DNA of 64,000 nt from Phycisphaeraceae bacterium (lineage in GTDB: Bacteria > Planctomycetota > Phycisphaerae > Phycisphaerales > Phycisphaeraceae): contig PBAS01000061.1 in NCBI GenBank assembly GCA_002716625.1, positions 1 to 64,000 of the forward strand, in the 5' to 3' direction. The notes under the pieces are model-generated. The model saw only the letters and a list, made by a program, of their open reading frames with translations. It was not told the DNA's origin and searched no databases. The position numbers and the translations under genes were made by a program. Shown piece after piece: positions 63,833 through 64,000 of this stretch. The first letter of the stretch is position 1; every line of letters starts with the position of its first letter.

Positions 63833-64000
63833 ATGAAACCTCACGCACTTATTATTCGTACCGCTGGAACCAACTGTGATGGTGAGTTGGTTCACGCTTT
63901 TGAGATGGCGGGGGCCCGAACTTCCTTGATTCATATTAATCGCCTGATTGATCATCCGCAGGTTCTTGATCAGTCTGACCTGATTGGGTTTCCGGGGGGG
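63833..64000 (+). CDS. purQ: Phosphoribosylformylglycinamidine synthase, glutaminase subunit (partial)
   Basis: The window ends inside this gene. The visible 56 residues read ALIIRTAGTNCDGELVHAFEMAGA, then VLDQSDLIGFPGG, the family opening of the PurQ-type class I glutaminase. It supplies ammonia in purine synthesis. Whether it is a separate gene or fused to PurL cannot be seen. Confidence 0.85.
   Translation, partial: MKPHALIIRTAGTNCDGELVHAFEMAGARTSLIHINRLIDHPQVLDQSDLIGFPGG

Overview
The window reads as chromosomal DNA of a planctomycete, most likely of the Phycisphaerae type (inference from gene content, no search possible). Supporting signs are two PEP-CTERM exported proteins, one of which also carries a dockerin-like Ca-binding repeat. 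There are also a type II pseudopilin with the long divergent body and C-terminal DGHVEF segment typical of planctomycetes, a PQQ-type WPQFLGP beta-propeller protein, a Gfo/Idh/MocA plus PhyH gene pair, a DUF4432 protein, and an amidotransferase gatCA pair without gatB. Most genes are housekeeping. I see no integrase, transposase, phage gene, CRISPR array, rRNA or tRNA.

Layout. 1-2735: tail of an unknown gene with a duplicated 3' segment, a dockerin/PEP-CTERM protein and an MFS exporter. 2859-8922: a phosphate (Pho) island with an OprP-type porin, PhoB, a PhoR-like kinase without membrane segments, a DUF47 (PhoU-like) protein and a Pit transporter. Three sets of 11-bp-phased direct repeats resembling Pho boxes lie upstream of the porin, phoB and DUF47-pit. 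9070-14969: a DMT transporter and a giant 1665-residue fusion of a PA/M28-like pseudo-peptidase with an FtsX/MacB-type permease. 15049-19588: oxidoreductase, PhyH dioxygenase, SGNH hydrolase, fluoride channel and pseudopilin.

19957-32846: M16 protease lipoprotein, glmS, sugar isomerase-like and DUF4432 genes, FmdB zinc ribbon, the three-gene transhydrogenase pntB/pntA2/pntA1 and a YjbQ protein. 33186-43334: gatCA, queF, ispD, class V aminotransferase, a LolA-like lipoprotein, small membrane proteins, a short GH2-like protein, DUF1844, an HlyD-type adaptor and hisI. 43439-50028: Xaa-Pro peptidase with accB-accC, an MDR oxidoreductase, a PQQ propeller and an SMP-30-like lipoprotein. 50029-53150: a hairpin-rich intergenic region, a sigma-54 activator lacking a sensor domain and a PEP-CTERM protein. 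53151-64000: carA, a glucuronokinase-like GHMP kinase with galU, gap, xseA-xseB, an enlarged prepilin peptidase, an OmpA-type lipoprotein, hisH with a DUF89 protein, and the start of purQ.

The best candidates for something new are the Pho island with its shared repeat operator and soluble PhoR, the pseudo-peptidase/FtsX fusion, the prepilin peptidase with a large duplicated insert between its two catalytic aspartates, the glucuronokinase-galU pair, and the hairpin cluster at 50230-50536. All functional calls rest on reading the translated sequence and recognising family motifs. None was checked by database search.
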